From Calocera cornea HHB12733 (lineage: Eukaryota; Basidiomycota; Dacrymycetes; Dacrymycetales; Dacrymycetaceae), in the NCBI GenBank assembly GCA_001632435.1, contig KV424104.1, positions 1 to 51,349 of the forward strand: a DNA stretch of 51,349 bases, written 5' to 3'. The position numbers and the translations under genes were made by a program. This document shows, piece by piece, positions 20,604 through 31,261 of the stretch. How positions within the stretch are numbered: position 1 is the first letter of the stretch; each line of letters starts with the position of its first letter. Under the pieces are notes generated by a model. That model saw only the letters and a list, made by a program, of their open reading frames with translations, was not told where the DNA came from and made no database searches.

Positions 20604-23218
20604 ATGGCTCCTCGCACCACACGCAAAAGGCAGAGAGACGAGGAGGACGTTGCTCCTCCTGTGGCCCCTGCCGCAGATCAGAATGGGAAACAGAACGGGG
20701 CCTCGTCCACCAACGGCGAGTCGAAGGAGGGTGTGCCTGAAGACCACCAAGCGGAGGAGGACGAGGACGATGACGATGACGACGACGACATAGGTCCTAT
20801 GCCCATGCCCGAGGGCGAAGCGCCACGGAAGAAGCGGAAAGGTGCGACTTTATATCCTCTCCAGGCTCGCGTATGCTAATGAGCATCCAGTGCTACCCCA
20901 CGAAAGCCTATACCTGGACCATCTCCCCAGTGCAGACCGGTACTGGAAGAGCTTCATGCACCGAGACTTTGTCAACTTTGTAACCGTCACAAAGTGAGCA
21001 CCGATTGACCTCCATTTGTACCCTAACTTATTCTGGATTAGAACCGACTTCATCATAACCACCTCGATCGATGGCCACCTCAAGTTCTGGAAGAAGCAGG
21101 AGACAGGGATCGAGTTTGTGAAGCACTACCGGGCACACCTCGCCCCGGTCGTCGCCGTCTCTGCGAGTGCCGACGGCACGATGTACGCGAGCGTGGCAGA
21201 GGACGGGAGTGCAAAAGTCTTCGATGTGACCAACTTCGGTAGGCTGGTCTGCACGATTCAGAGTTCCTCTGCTGACGCGGTGTGTAGACATGATTAACAT
21301 GCTCAAGCTCGACTATACGCCTCTAGCATGCTGCTGGGTGCATAGAAGGGGAGAGGGTAGATCCGTGCTAGCAATGTAAGCGTATTCTCCTGACTGCTGC
21401 ATGGCCATGCCTGACCGTGCTTCGTCAGATCCGAGCAAGGGACACACACGATTCGATTCTATGATGGCCGCGGCGATGACCAGCCATTTGATACCGTCAC
21501 AACGCTACATCGCTTCCCGGTTCACCTGATGACCGTGCGTTGTCATTAGCTCATCCCCAGGAAGGATGCTGAACAGCTTGCAGTATTCGGACAAGTACGA
21601 CATCGTGATCTCCGCAGATGAGGGCGGATTTGTCGAGTATTGGCAGCCAAGAGAACAGTGGGATCTGCCCAAGAACATCCCCGATCTATGGCAGTTCAAG
21701 AGTGCGACCGACCTGTACGAGTTCAGAAAAGTGCGTCTTCACCCTAGGCTTCCATTGACTATCACTGATCCGCCGCAGACGAAGAGTGTACCGACCTCCT
21801 TGACGCTCTCGCCCGATTCTTCGCACTTTGTGGTCCTGTCCATGTCCGACAGGCAGATACGGGTGTTCAACTTCCTCTCCGGGAAGATGACACGCAAGTA
21901 TGACGAGTCACTCGGTGCTATACAAGAGATGCAGCAGGCTGGCACCGCCGTCTACAAGGTGGACGACATGGAGTTTGGGCGACGGTTAGCTGCGGAGCGG
22001 GAGCTGGAGAAGGACCTCAAGGCGGCTGCGACTGCCAACGCAATATGGGACGAGACTGGGAACTTCATCCTATATGCAACTCTGCTGGGCATAAAAGGTG
22101 CGGGTTTTCAGTTTACAGGCGTTCGCATTATGCTGATGAATCATGCAGTTGTTAATATCGTCACCAACCGTGTCGTGCGGCTGCTGGGGAAAGATGAGAC
22201 CATGCGATGGTTGAACCTGAGTCTGTATCAGGGTGCCCCACAAAAGAAGGGTTTTGTAACAGTGGTATGTGCATATTGTCGCTGTCATGCTACACACTTG
22301 ATGCTGACGTGCACTTGAGGCTATGGCTGCATCAGCAAATCCAATCCTGGAGGCGAAGGAGGCACGGGACCCTACTCTGTTCTGCACTGGGTATAAGCGC
22401 GCACGATTCTACATGTTTGGACGATTGGAGCCAGAGTCAGTTTTCTTCCTAGCGTGGGTTTCCGGTTGCTGATTGCCTTGATGTGCAGAGACGTCAAGGG
22501 CCAAGGCGACCGCGATGTCTTCAATGAACGGCCAACTCGGGATGAGCAGGCCATCGCAGCTGCAGCACCTGTGAAGGCTGCCGCACCGTTAGGCACTCAG
22601 GCCGTCATCCATACCGACATGGGAGATATCCATATTCGCCTCTTCCCTGAGCACGCACCGAAAGCGGTCGAGAACTTTATCGGTCATGCGAAGTCCGGAT
22701 ACTTCGAAGGGGTTCTTTTCCATCGTGTGATACCCAAATTCGTATGTCCCACATTACGCTTTGTCAGATATTGCCCTGACTCCCCGCTTCAGATGATCCA
22801 GACTGGAGACCCATTAGGAGATGGAACAGGTGGCACCTCGATTTGGGGCAAAGAGTTCGAAGACGAGTTCTCACCGTCATTAAGGCACGATAGGTACGGT
22901 GCTGGGTACAGCGGCCACATCCACCCCGCTGACGCATTTTCTTCTCAGACCGTACACAGTCAGCATGGCGAATGCTGGCCCCAATACCAATGGTCGGTGC
23001 CTCATGTTTCCCCCGTTGCATTGAAGCTGACAACGGTTACAGGCTCCCAATTCTTCATCACCACAACTGTAGCTCCTTGGCTGGACAACAAGCACACCGT
23101 TTTCGGACGAGCGGTCCACGGCCTGGAGGTCATACACGCCATCGAGAACGTGAAAGTCGACAAGGTCGACAAGCCGTTCGAGGACATAAAGATTGTCAAC
23201 GTCTCGGTGGAGCCATAG
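20604..23218 (+). CDS. WD40-repeat cyclophilin, PPWD1 type
   Basis: Nuclear peptidyl-prolyl isomerase of the PPWD1 family, associated with late spliceosomes (family knowledge). Exons fixed in frame: 20604..20841, 20891..20993, 21042..21238, 21288..21375, 21779..22097, 22149..22264, 22320..22435, 22489..22741, 22793..22893, 22949..22992 and 23043..23218. Exons from 21429 and to 21730 are clear, but the junction near 21535-21565 is not resolved in frame. An acidic N-terminus ends in a basic patch (PRKKRK). WD40 blades follow (SIDGHLKFWKKQE, SADGTMYASVAEDG, SADEGGFVEYW, SDRQIRVFNF). The C-terminal cyclophilin domain shows HTDMGDIHIRLFPEHAPKAV, FHRVIPKF, MANAGPNTNGSQFFIT, PWLDNKHTVFGRAVHGLEV. The catalytic FHRVI arginine and the SQFFIT motif are intact. 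Confidence 0.93.
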
Positions 23219-23444
23219 TCACCTAGGAAGAGAGCCGCTCGGAGCTGCAGACTCTAATGTATCACTTGCATGTTTGTTAGTCTGAACATTCTTGTGTCGG
23301 CTGTGTGCTCTGTTATATCTTATTCCACTGTGGTAGCAGCCGGCTATATCTGTGATGAACTGACTAAACCTCTTCTGTCTCGCCGGACGTGTATAACCGG
23401 AACATGCATGCGACTGATTCATTACATGGCAAGCAACTATTACG
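23219..23444 (+). other. 3' flank of the WD40-cyclophilin gene
   Basis: AT-richer sequence after the stop codon, probably 3' UTR. No gene seen. Confidence 0.35.
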
Positions 23445-24400
23445 TTACAGCTTGATAAAGCAACATGCAGTTGGTATGAAGAACGACCGGGCCCAAACGA
23501 TAAAATGGGGCCATAGGGTTGCTGGAGAACAATAACAGCTGCGGACTGATGATGAGCAGGCTTGCGCAGAGAATGGTCGGGAGGAATCGGACACGGGGGC
23601 TCCTTGGCGGAATTGCTGTTGTGAGTAGGCTTTCGAAGGGAATCAGCTAGAGTATGAGCAATACCGTTCTCGAGTCACCAGCGGTGGGAAGGTGTTGGTG
23701 GGAACGAAGGTGGGGGTTTGAGTCGCAGGAGAAGGAGCGTTGACAGTATACGAGCGCGGGTAGTTGACAGGATACGCGGGGTGACTATTTGGATTCCCTA
23801 CCCGACTTGGTCACCTCATAGAAGGCCAGTCTTGGGCGTAGGTCCTTGTATCGCCGTGTCGCACGCCCTCCTGGCAGAACCAATGCCCTGCCAGCAGTCT
23901 GGGGTGCGTGCCGCGAGTGGGGACACCATAATCCTTAGCAGCAGAGCCGAGACCCGTTCCTGCAACCTCTACCGGACGTTCGGAGGCAGAGGCGCACAGG
24001 GGTGTTACGAACTTGACCGTGGGCTGGGTGGGATCATTAGACTGACCGCTGTGAGCGACTTCAGGCGGTCGAGCGACGAGGAGGTAAGAGGATAGATCAT
24101 AGGATGCAGCGCCCTCGAGGGGAGAGCACGAAGGCCTCGATGAGGGGGTACCTCATCGCGGAGGGGGGGCACCAACCACGGAGGCGCCGGACGAGCGAGC
24201 AGAGGAAGGCGACGATGCATGCGCGGGGACGGAAGCGAGGGACAGTAAACCGACGAGGAGGACGGTAAGAGCGGCGACAAATAGATGAAGGACAATAAAC
24301 GCGGGCCGGAAGTACGTGTATGCAGCTGGAGGAAGTGAGCGAGGAGAGGACGGAAGACAACACGACAGTGGTAGGCAGTGCGGGGCGCGATACTCCTCCT
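23445..24400 (-). pseudogene. composite locus II: CSC1 fragment and relic of the 204-aa hypothetical gene
   Basis: Read on the minus strand it follows the order of locus I. From 24380 to about 23720 it parallels the hypothetical gene at 15052-15666 (for example CGCTCGTCCGG and ACGTCCGGTAGA stretches), but frames are broken. From about 23690 to 23520 it parallels the CSC1-type exon, intron and exon, with FLPTILCASLLIISPQLLL. The 3' end to 23445 matches 16065-16125 of locus I and not the channel gene. No 2OG oxygenase insert is present here. Confidence 0.75.
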
Positions 24401-24479
24401 CGCGTCCGTGACGACCAGGGTGCACGCGCGCTCGCACGGACCGGCTCACCCCAGAATGGCAGTGGTATCTGCGCCATTT

Positions 24480-25440
24480 GAGGTCGGTTTCTACCTGAGC
24501 AGGCCAAAAAGATGCAGACTTGGCATCATACCACTGCTTGATGTGTTGGCTGATAGAGGTGTCACTGTGCAAGAGTTGGAAGAAACCTTCACTGGAACTC
24601 TGGCAGGGACTGATAGTCAGCACCCTGGTTGCTGAAGAGCAGGTTATCAGCCGAAAAGGTGCTGCCTTGCCAAACGGCTGATAGCCATGATCAGCACCTA
24701 GGGTCTGATACCTCCGTGGTCCGCGTCAAGAGAGTGCCAGTCGCGCTCCGGGACCTTCATGCATCTGTCCTTTGGACCACCATCTCTCTGCCGTTTCATT
24801 TGCTTGCTGCTCTCTCTTTCCCCCCTACATTGCATGTATCTCCCACCAGCTTGCCCTTGTGGCCAACATAATTGGGCCATTGCTGGACCTCCTTCTGGAG
24901 GGCCAGGCTAGGCAATGTATATGTGCATATATGCATACTTTGTCGACTTTCAGCTTCCAACTCAGAGGCAGTGACCGGAGTGGTGAGGGGATAAGGTGCG
25001 CAAAACACAATGCTGTGATGCCATTGAGTGTGATAGACTTTAGATCTTGGCTGCTTGGATGGACACTGGACTGACGTATAATGCAACAGGCATAGATAGC
25101 TGTATCTAATCATAGTGCTGATATTAATGAACTATATTACTGAAAAACAGCCAGGTGCGCTTTACTTATCACTTTCTGCTGCTTATCAGCCGCTTCACCT
25201 AAGAAAACAACATACTGTTAATCAGCAACTACCGGCTGCTCATAATCAGCTCCTTCGAGGGTCTCAGTGCTTTCTGTGCTCAGTCATCAACTACAACTTG
25301 CACATGGTCACACAGATCTCCACAGTCAAGCACCTCATTTTTGCCCTCCAGCTGATTGGCAACATTGCTGTCTGCAAGAATTGCCAACAAGTGCAATGGA
25401 GGAGTTACCACTGGGTATTTGGCAATGGGAGGGGACCCAG
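24480..25440 (+). pseudogene. decayed PH-domain exons split by an insertion
   Basis: The start (GFYLS at about 24490) and the end (CFLCSVINYNLHMVT, LIFALQLIGNIAVCKN, VFGNG at 25260-25440) resemble consecutive parts of the PH domain in the RA-PH gene (FLCSANNHDVYMVT, FIFAIKSTDNIALYEN). About 700 bp of unrelated sequence separate them. It adjoins array 4, as its counterpart in locus I adjoins array 3. Confidence 0.65.
24610..25250. mobile_element. possible TIR element (MITE-like), no coding capacity
   Basis: The left edge (24610-24690) and the reverse complement of the right edge (25180-25250) align: CTGATAGTCAGCACC...GGTTGCTGAAGAGCAG against CTGATTATGAGCAGC...AGTTGCTGATTAACAG, both continuing to a CGGCTGATA stretch. 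The arms are diverged. The interior is AT-rich and has no transposase-like frame. I could not define a target-site duplication. Confidence 0.45.
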
Positions 25441-25494
25441 GTAAAGACAAAGAGGGGGTGGCTCCAGCAGGTCCTTGTTTGGCCAACAATGACA

Positions 25495-25720
25495 TGACAG
25501 AAGCAAATTATGGCCCAGACACAACTTCTGTGACAGAGGTAAGGTGCTAGCAGGGGTAAAACTACTAGTGCAGGCACACTTTTAAGCGAAAGTAAAGCCT
25601 CCGGCAGAAGCAGACTGTAAGATGGAAGCATACCACTCAGCAGGAGTAGACTATGGTACGGAAGTAGAAAACTTCCCCCCAACCCGAAGCAAGGCCAAAC
25701 TCGAACCATATACCGCCTCC
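25495..25720 (+). repeat. 18-nt degenerate array 4
   Basis: Eroded units (GACAGAAGCAAATTATGG, GCAGGGGTAAAA, GCGAAAGTAAAG, GGCAGAAGCAGA, GATGGAAGCATA, TACGGAAGTAGA) at roughly 18-20 nt steps. It lies between composite locus II and the 3' end of the first SDR gene. Confidence 0.65.
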
Positions 25721-25845
25721 AGCTCCAAAACCGAACATTTCAATTGCCCTTTCTTGGATCGATCGAATATACATAACTGCTGTGGAAACACAGGCATCAA
25801 CGCGCCACTGTACAACGACTGCGCGTGCTAATCTGCGCAGACAGT

Positions 25846-26880
25846 CTACTTGGCGACAGACTGGCAATCCTCCACCGCCTTCGTCAACTCATCGATCGTG
25901 TACTTAAAGAGCTTGATGGCGCCAGGTCCAATAGGAAGGTGGATCGGTAGCTTGTCCATCTGGGCGACGTGGTGAACAGATTCCATCGCCCTCTGTGGAT
26001 CTCCCGTCATATAGCGGGCCTGCTGCTCCTGTGCCGTCTTGGCGCCAACCCCTGCAGCGTATGCAGGAAGCGGATCGAACCTTTCGACCCCAGTCAACAT
26101 CGCAGTACGCATGAAGCCGGGCTCGATTAACATGATCTGTGCAGCGTCAGCCTCAAAGTGAACGTTGGCGACAACGAATGACACGCCTGAATGTTCCACT
26201 CTGGCTTGAGTTCTTCCGCGAGACTCTTGGTCAACCCTTCAACAGCTTCAGGCAAGGCGTCAGAGTCTACCAGGAACCGTAATGGAGAGGCATCGTACCA
26301 TGTTTACTGGGAAATCCGACCATGATTATCATTCTTGCACTGAGCAGTCCCTGAGACTTACCTCGCCGTGTAATAGCCAAGGCTCCCCCAACCTCCGATT
26401 CCAAGCATGGAGGTCATCTGCAGCAGTTTGCCTCCCCTCTCAGGCCCGTTCACTTCTCGGAAGAACCGGATCGTCTCTTTCGTTACGTTGGCCGAGCCCC
26501 AGAAGTTGATGTCGAAGAGCTTCCTTGCCTTATCTTCGGGTGTTACCTCGACGTCACCTGCGATGGCTACTCCCGCGTTGTTGAACACGACGTCGACGTA
26601 TCCGTAAGCCTGTTCGGCTGTCTTGAACGCGAGGACAACATCTTGGAACTTGGTGACGTCCATCTCGAGAATCAGTAGGCGTCCTTCGGTATACTTGGGC
26701 ACGAGGTCCGCGAGCGCCGGTGGATCGATCGACGTCGCAATGCAAATGTCGCCATTCTCCAAGACAAGCTCCGTCATGATACGGCCGAAGCCAGAGGATG
26801 CCCCAGTAACTTTGGAAAGTCAGTTGTACATATGCGAGAATGGTAATACGTGCCCTACTCAACCAGACTTTGGGTGCCAT
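25846..26880 (-). CDS. short-chain dehydrogenase/reductase 1
   Basis: Classical-type SDR, predicted NAD(P)-dependent oxidoreductase; substrate unknown. Model: complement(join(25846..26136,26187..26245,26299..26306,26362..26809,26859..26880)), 275 aa. It has the TGASSGFG cofactor motif, FNNAGVA, and the catalytic tyrosine and lysine in YYTASK. The lysine codon is supplied by an 8-nt micro-exon (TAAACATG, 26299..26306). The last intron (26137..26186) has a GC donor. Exon sizes 22/448/8/59/291 match the other three SDRs. It is closest to SDR 3 (47983-49029): both share LVPKY, DVTKF, YGYVDVVFNNAGVAIA and VTKETIRFFREVNG. Confidence 0.9.
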
Positions 26881-26940
26881 ATTGCTAGGTAAGTGTATGT
26901 CGTGAACGCTTGAACCAAAGCAAGCACCGCATATGCACAC

Positions 26941-26947
26941 TCTTATA
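26941..26947 (-). promoter_or_regulatory. TATA box of SDR 1
   Basis: TATAAGA on the minus strand, 60 nt upstream of the ATG. SDR 2 and SDR 3 have a TATA motif at similar distance. Confidence 0.55.
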
Positions 26948-27576
26948 CACGAGCCCGAGTTTCGGACTGAATATGACGTCGGTCCCTTGATTAAGGAATC
27001 CTGTACAGTATCAGTAGGGATGGCCGAGGGTCCGGTCCGGACTATGAGGGCCGTGGTTCTGTCGGTCTCGTCCGGACCTCGGACCTGACCAGGGCCACCA
27101 ATATTAATGATTGAACCGTTCAGGACTGGACTGGACCAGTCCTCAACCGGTCCTGAGATCACGTGCCATACTGTACTGTATAGGAACTCCGCCACACACA
27201 GGTAGTGCTGGGCCGTGCAATAGAGCCGTGGGCAAGATGTTAAATCTTGATCGCCGATGTTGCTGGAATCATGGACAGATGCCTTTTACCCAATCCAGAG
27301 TCCGTCGGGAAAATCACTCCGACTTTGACAACATTGAGATGCGGGAAGGTGTTTCCACCCATTATGTAATCTATCGGTACCCGTCTTGAACTGGATTGGA
27401 GTGAGATCGCAGACCGAGACTCGACAGAGTTTCGAAAGAGTCCCAAAAGCTGAACCGCTCAGGACTGAACCCGCCTGCACCGGGCCAATGATATCAGACA
27501 CGCGCAGCCTTCTATTGTCTTCTGTCACGAAACACAGCCCTGCTTCATCGGTGCTTTAGATGCATCGTTTGGGCGC
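26948..27576. other. SDR 1-SDR 2 intergenic region with possible transposon remnant
   Basis: Contains clustered GGTCCGG/CCGGACC inverted motifs at about 27020-27160 and a related GAACCGCTCAGGACTGAACC stretch at about 27455, resembling 27113-27133. This could be the subterminal repeat pattern of a small hAT-like element. No coding frame is supported. Confidence 0.3.
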
Positions 27577-28645
27577 CTACAGTGGTCCATACTCGGGCTT
27601 CTGCGCCTCTTCCTCCCACTCCTCGGCGACCTTGCCCCACTCAGATGCGGCAGTCTTCGCCAAGTAGATAGGGGCCGGTCCGATCGGCAAGTGAAATGGA
27701 AGCTTGTCCTTCTGCGCGATCCGGTGCACTAACTCCATCGCCTTCTTCGGATCGCCTGGGTGTATCGTAGCAGTCAGGGATTTGATGGCGGCTGCGCCGC
27801 CGTACACCTCAGGTGTTGGAACCACGAGATCTGCTGGGCGATTGAGCAGCAAAGCGGTCGCGAACCACCCGGGCTCAACGAGCATTATCTGGTACGAAAT
27901 CGGTAACAATCTAACGATGGCACTAAGTCGATCTTACCTGAATCTTCCACTCGGGCTTGATCTCCTTCGAGACCGATGTGGTGATCGCCTCAACAGCTGC
28001 GACAACCACATCAGCGAAGGACATCTGGGATAACTACAAGACAAATTACCATGTTTGCTGTTGACGTAACATGCATTGAGTAATCGGAATTTGGTGGAAC
28101 ACCCTAGCTTACCTCGCGGAGTAATACCCCATGAATGGAGGAGCCCCGATCCCCGCGGCAGAGCTCATGACCATGAGCTTGCCTCCCCTCTCTGGACCAT
28201 TGACATCCCTGAAGAATCTGACTGACTCCTTGGTGACGCTTGTGCTGCCCCAGAAGTTGACGTCGAACAACTTCTTGGCAGTCGCCTCGGGCACAGCCTC
28301 GACGACACCACTTAACCCCAGACCCGCGTTGTTGAGCACGACGTCCACACCTCCGAACGCGTCCTTTGCCGCATTGAAGGCAGCGGTGATCTCCTCCGGG
28401 CGGGTGACGTCCACATGGAGCGACAGCAGCTTCGACGAACCGTACTGCTCTTCAAGCTCACGTAGCGCGGGAGGATCAATCGAAGTCGCGACGCATTTAT
28501 CGCCGCCCGCTAGGACGAGCTTCGTCATGATTAGGCCAAAGCCAGTGCATGCGCCTGTGACTATGCGGATCGTTAACGGTGAGCGTTCTCTCCTGAGACG
28601 AACCATCGAGTACTCACTGAGCCAGACTTTGGGTTGGGTAGACAT
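27577..28645 (-). CDS. short-chain dehydrogenase/reductase 2
   Basis: Model: complement(join(27577..27888,27938..27996,28050..28057,28113..28560,28618..28645)), 284 aa, in frame throughout. The cofactor motif is TGACTGFG, and the family motifs LNNAGLGLSG and YYSASK are present. The 8-nt micro-exon CAAACATG (28050..28057) gives the catalytic lysine. It is the most diverged of the four SDRs (N-terminus MSTQPKVWL, tail ending EEEAQKPEYGPL) but keeps the exon plan 28/448/8/59/312. It is transcribed toward SDR 1 on the same strand. Substrate unknown. Confidence 0.9.
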
Positions 28646-28694
28646 GGTCGTCGTAGATAGGATAAGTAATGAGCCGTGCGAGAAGACGAGCGAA

Positions 28695-28703
28695 TTTATT
28701 ATA
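28695..28703 (-). promoter_or_regulatory. TATA box of SDR 2
   Basis: TATAATAAA on the minus strand, 49 nt upstream of the SDR 2 start codon. Confidence 0.5.
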
Positions 28704-28959
28704 AGCATGTCCATACACGTTTCACATCATCAGATGATCGCCGTACATTGTCCAGACCAGCGACGTGAACACCGGGAAGGCTCCCGACGTCCCATATGTG
28801 GGCGTCGAGTGAAACTCGCGGTTGCATCCAGTATGAACCGTGGGTGACGACGCGTGATGGACGTTCTTCCGCATGGATCGACCAAGCAACCAAAGCAACC
28901 AACGCTGGTGATGATCCCTGACAATATTGCAGTGTTCGGCCAGTGTGCCCACAAACACA

Positions 28960-29020
28960 GTGGCTCCTTATAGAAGTGCTTCCGAACGCGGTGACTCCTT
29001 ATCCTAGAACTGCTTCCGCA
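28960..29020 (+). repeat. two-copy direct repeat of about 31 nt
   Basis: GTGGCTCCTTATAGAAGTGC and GTGACTCCTTATCCTAGAAC begin two adjacent copies that both continue into a GCTTCCG stretch. It lies between the divergent SDR 2 and Rad60-like genes and could hold duplicated regulatory sites (inference). Confidence 0.5.
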
Positions 29021-29149
29021 TGTGCCAGCACCGTTACGGCATACACGCGACGCGCCCTCGTGCGGGGATCCCTTTCGTTCGTTCCATCATCAACTCAACA
29101 TTACCCACATTCCGCACAACTCCCACCATCATTGCATGATTAGATATCC

Positions 29150-30709
29150 ATGCCTCCCCGTCCCCGTCCTCGCCCCAGGCCCGTAGCCAAGACCTCATCC
29201 TTCGGCAGTACGACGCCCGTCTCGCCCGTCAAACCCGTGTCGCCTGAGATCCAGGCAATTGACGGCGCTACCCCGCCCTCGCCCATCAAGAGCCTAACGA
29301 CTAACAGATATGTGGACACCGAGGATGATTTCTTTGATAGGAGTGACAGAAGGCGGCTAGAGGCTCTATCCAAACGGGCTGCGAAGACTCCAGGTCGGTC
29401 CATGCGCTCCATCACTCGAGCAAGACTGGCTGACAAGGCACAGAACCGCTCGATAGTGACAATGAAGAGGACAGCACTCCCAGTAGCGGAAAGAAACGCA
29501 AGCGTGGGCCTGGTGCTACGAAGACAGATCTCAACTTACCGAAGTGGACGCACAGTAGCCGGATCGTTTCTGACAGGTGCGCCCTTCTGTCTTTCTGGCT
29601 GGCTGTATGCTAACCCATCGGCAGCATCGAGAAGACGCCTGTTCTGACCCTATCGTCCGACTCCGATGGATCTGAAGACGATATTGTGGTGGTCGGAGAG
29701 CCAACACCGCGTGCTCGCCGCATCCTTGTCCGCCCCAAATCCATCACGCCTCCACCACAGGTCGACCGCGCTGCACTCGAGCGCGTCCGGCAGATCACAC
29801 GCGACGCCATTGCCGCACCGGTCACGTCTGATGACGAAGATGATGTCGAAGTGACGGTAGTCGAGCCCGCTCTGGACCTCGATCTTGACCCCGAGCTGGC
29901 GGCCATAAAGGCGAGGGCGAAGGCGAAGCAGCGGTCGGCGACGGCGACGCGGAACGTCTCTCATTCACAGGATGATGACACACCGCAGGGGACGCAGCGC
30001 CAACCGAAAGGGCCAGAAACTGTGTCTCTGAGCGTGCGCATATATCCGGAGGATTGGCGCGCTGAGATGGGCAACACTAATGTCCGTCAGCTGAGGTTCA
30101 AAGTTAAGCGGGTGTGTCCTAACCGATGAGGAAGTTGAACCCAGATACTGATACATATACACGCAGCACGATCCTTTCAGGCGCGCATTCCAGCACATTG
30201 CCGAAAGGGCTGGCGTATCCTTGGCCGACCTCGTCGTTACATACGAGCATAACAAGGTGTGGGCGAGCTCCACGCCAGATTCGCTCAAGATCTGGGATGA
30301 GGCTGACCTGGGTGAGTTGACAAGGGAATGCAGGCACTTTCACTCTAAGGCCATTCCTTTAGAGGCGTACTCCTCGATGGTGCACGAACTGGTGCAGACT
30401 GCTCGCCATCTTCACGGTGCTTCGTTGGAGCCTGCTGCTGCGGAAGATTCGCAGGCATCGGAAGCGGAAGAGGCCGTTGAACAGAAGCTCAATGTCAATC
30501 TCCTCTCTCAGGATCGCGAAAGGCCCATGCGCGTCGCGGTGAAGACCACCACGACAATTTCCAAACTCATCAGTGGGTTCATGCGGAAAAGTGGCATTGA
30601 AGGGCGTCGGGCTGTTATCGCCTTCGAGGGCAACGACTTGGATCCTGCGAGCACGGTTGGGGACCACGACCTGGAAGACGGTGACCAACTCGAGGTAAAG
30701 TTCCTTTGA
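29150..30709 (+). CDS. Rad60/Esc2/NIP45-type SUMO-like-domain protein
   Basis: Predicted nuclear genome-stability factor that contacts the SUMO machinery (family knowledge). Model: join(29150..29393,29438..29576,29625..30111,30167..30311,30363..30709), 453 aa, in frame. The N-terminal half is disordered and Pro/Ser-rich with acidic patches, including a possible SUMO-interacting motif (DDIVVVGE) and a basic stretch (GKKRKRG). A first ubiquitin-like fold (VSLSVRIYPEDW to KVWASSTPDSL) is followed by a C-terminal SUMO-like domain (RPMRVAVKTTTTISKLISGF, VIAFEGNDLDPASTVGDHD, LEDGDQLEVKFL). It ends without a Gly-Gly tail, as expected for an unprocessed SUMO-like domain. The intron acceptor at 29437 is AAG, acceptable but weak. 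Confidence 0.85.
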
Positions 30710-31261
30710 ATCGGCAGCATGTTGTAATATAGGGTTATAGCCGGACGTCTCCTTGACATGATTGATACTCGCTCTGTTCACGACCTTGTTCTGTTTTACG
30801 ACACTGTTATACCATAATGTCATCACAGCGATATCCGAGCCCATCAGTCATTGTTGTGGACCCTTGTGGCTTCCAGCTTGCTTTTGCCCACTTCTCGCCG
30901 ACCCAGGGCCGCGTTCCCACGAGCCCGGCATCATGTAAAACCTGTCGACAATAGAGTGCCATGCCACCGGGCTAGCCCGTCGCGTTCCTTTGCACTTTCC
31001 ACAGGAGTGCGCAACATGGGTAGCGTGCAGGAAGCCAGAACCTGCATCCCGCAGAAGACCCCAGCACACCAGGCGATCATCAGAGACCAGGCCAGCGGAT
31101 ACCCTCCCCGGTCCTCCCCACCCGTTTCTGCTCGTCCCACGCGCTCCTGCTCCTCATCGCCTCCCCGTCTTCTGGCAACCTCAACCTCCCTCAGTTTCAC
31201 CTCTCCCTGTACCGGCACAGCCCTACACTGTGGACAACAACAGCGAGCCTAAGGGCAGGGC
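30710..31261. other. intergenic region, no gene seen
   Basis: About 550 bp between the Rad60-like stop and the F-box gene start. Short frames on either strand carry no recognisable motif. Confidence 0.4.

Noticed and set aside
21535..21565. 26-nt intron in the WD40-cyclophilin gene
   Set aside because: Donor and acceptor exist, but the length is too short and the phase is wrong by one; I left this junction open.
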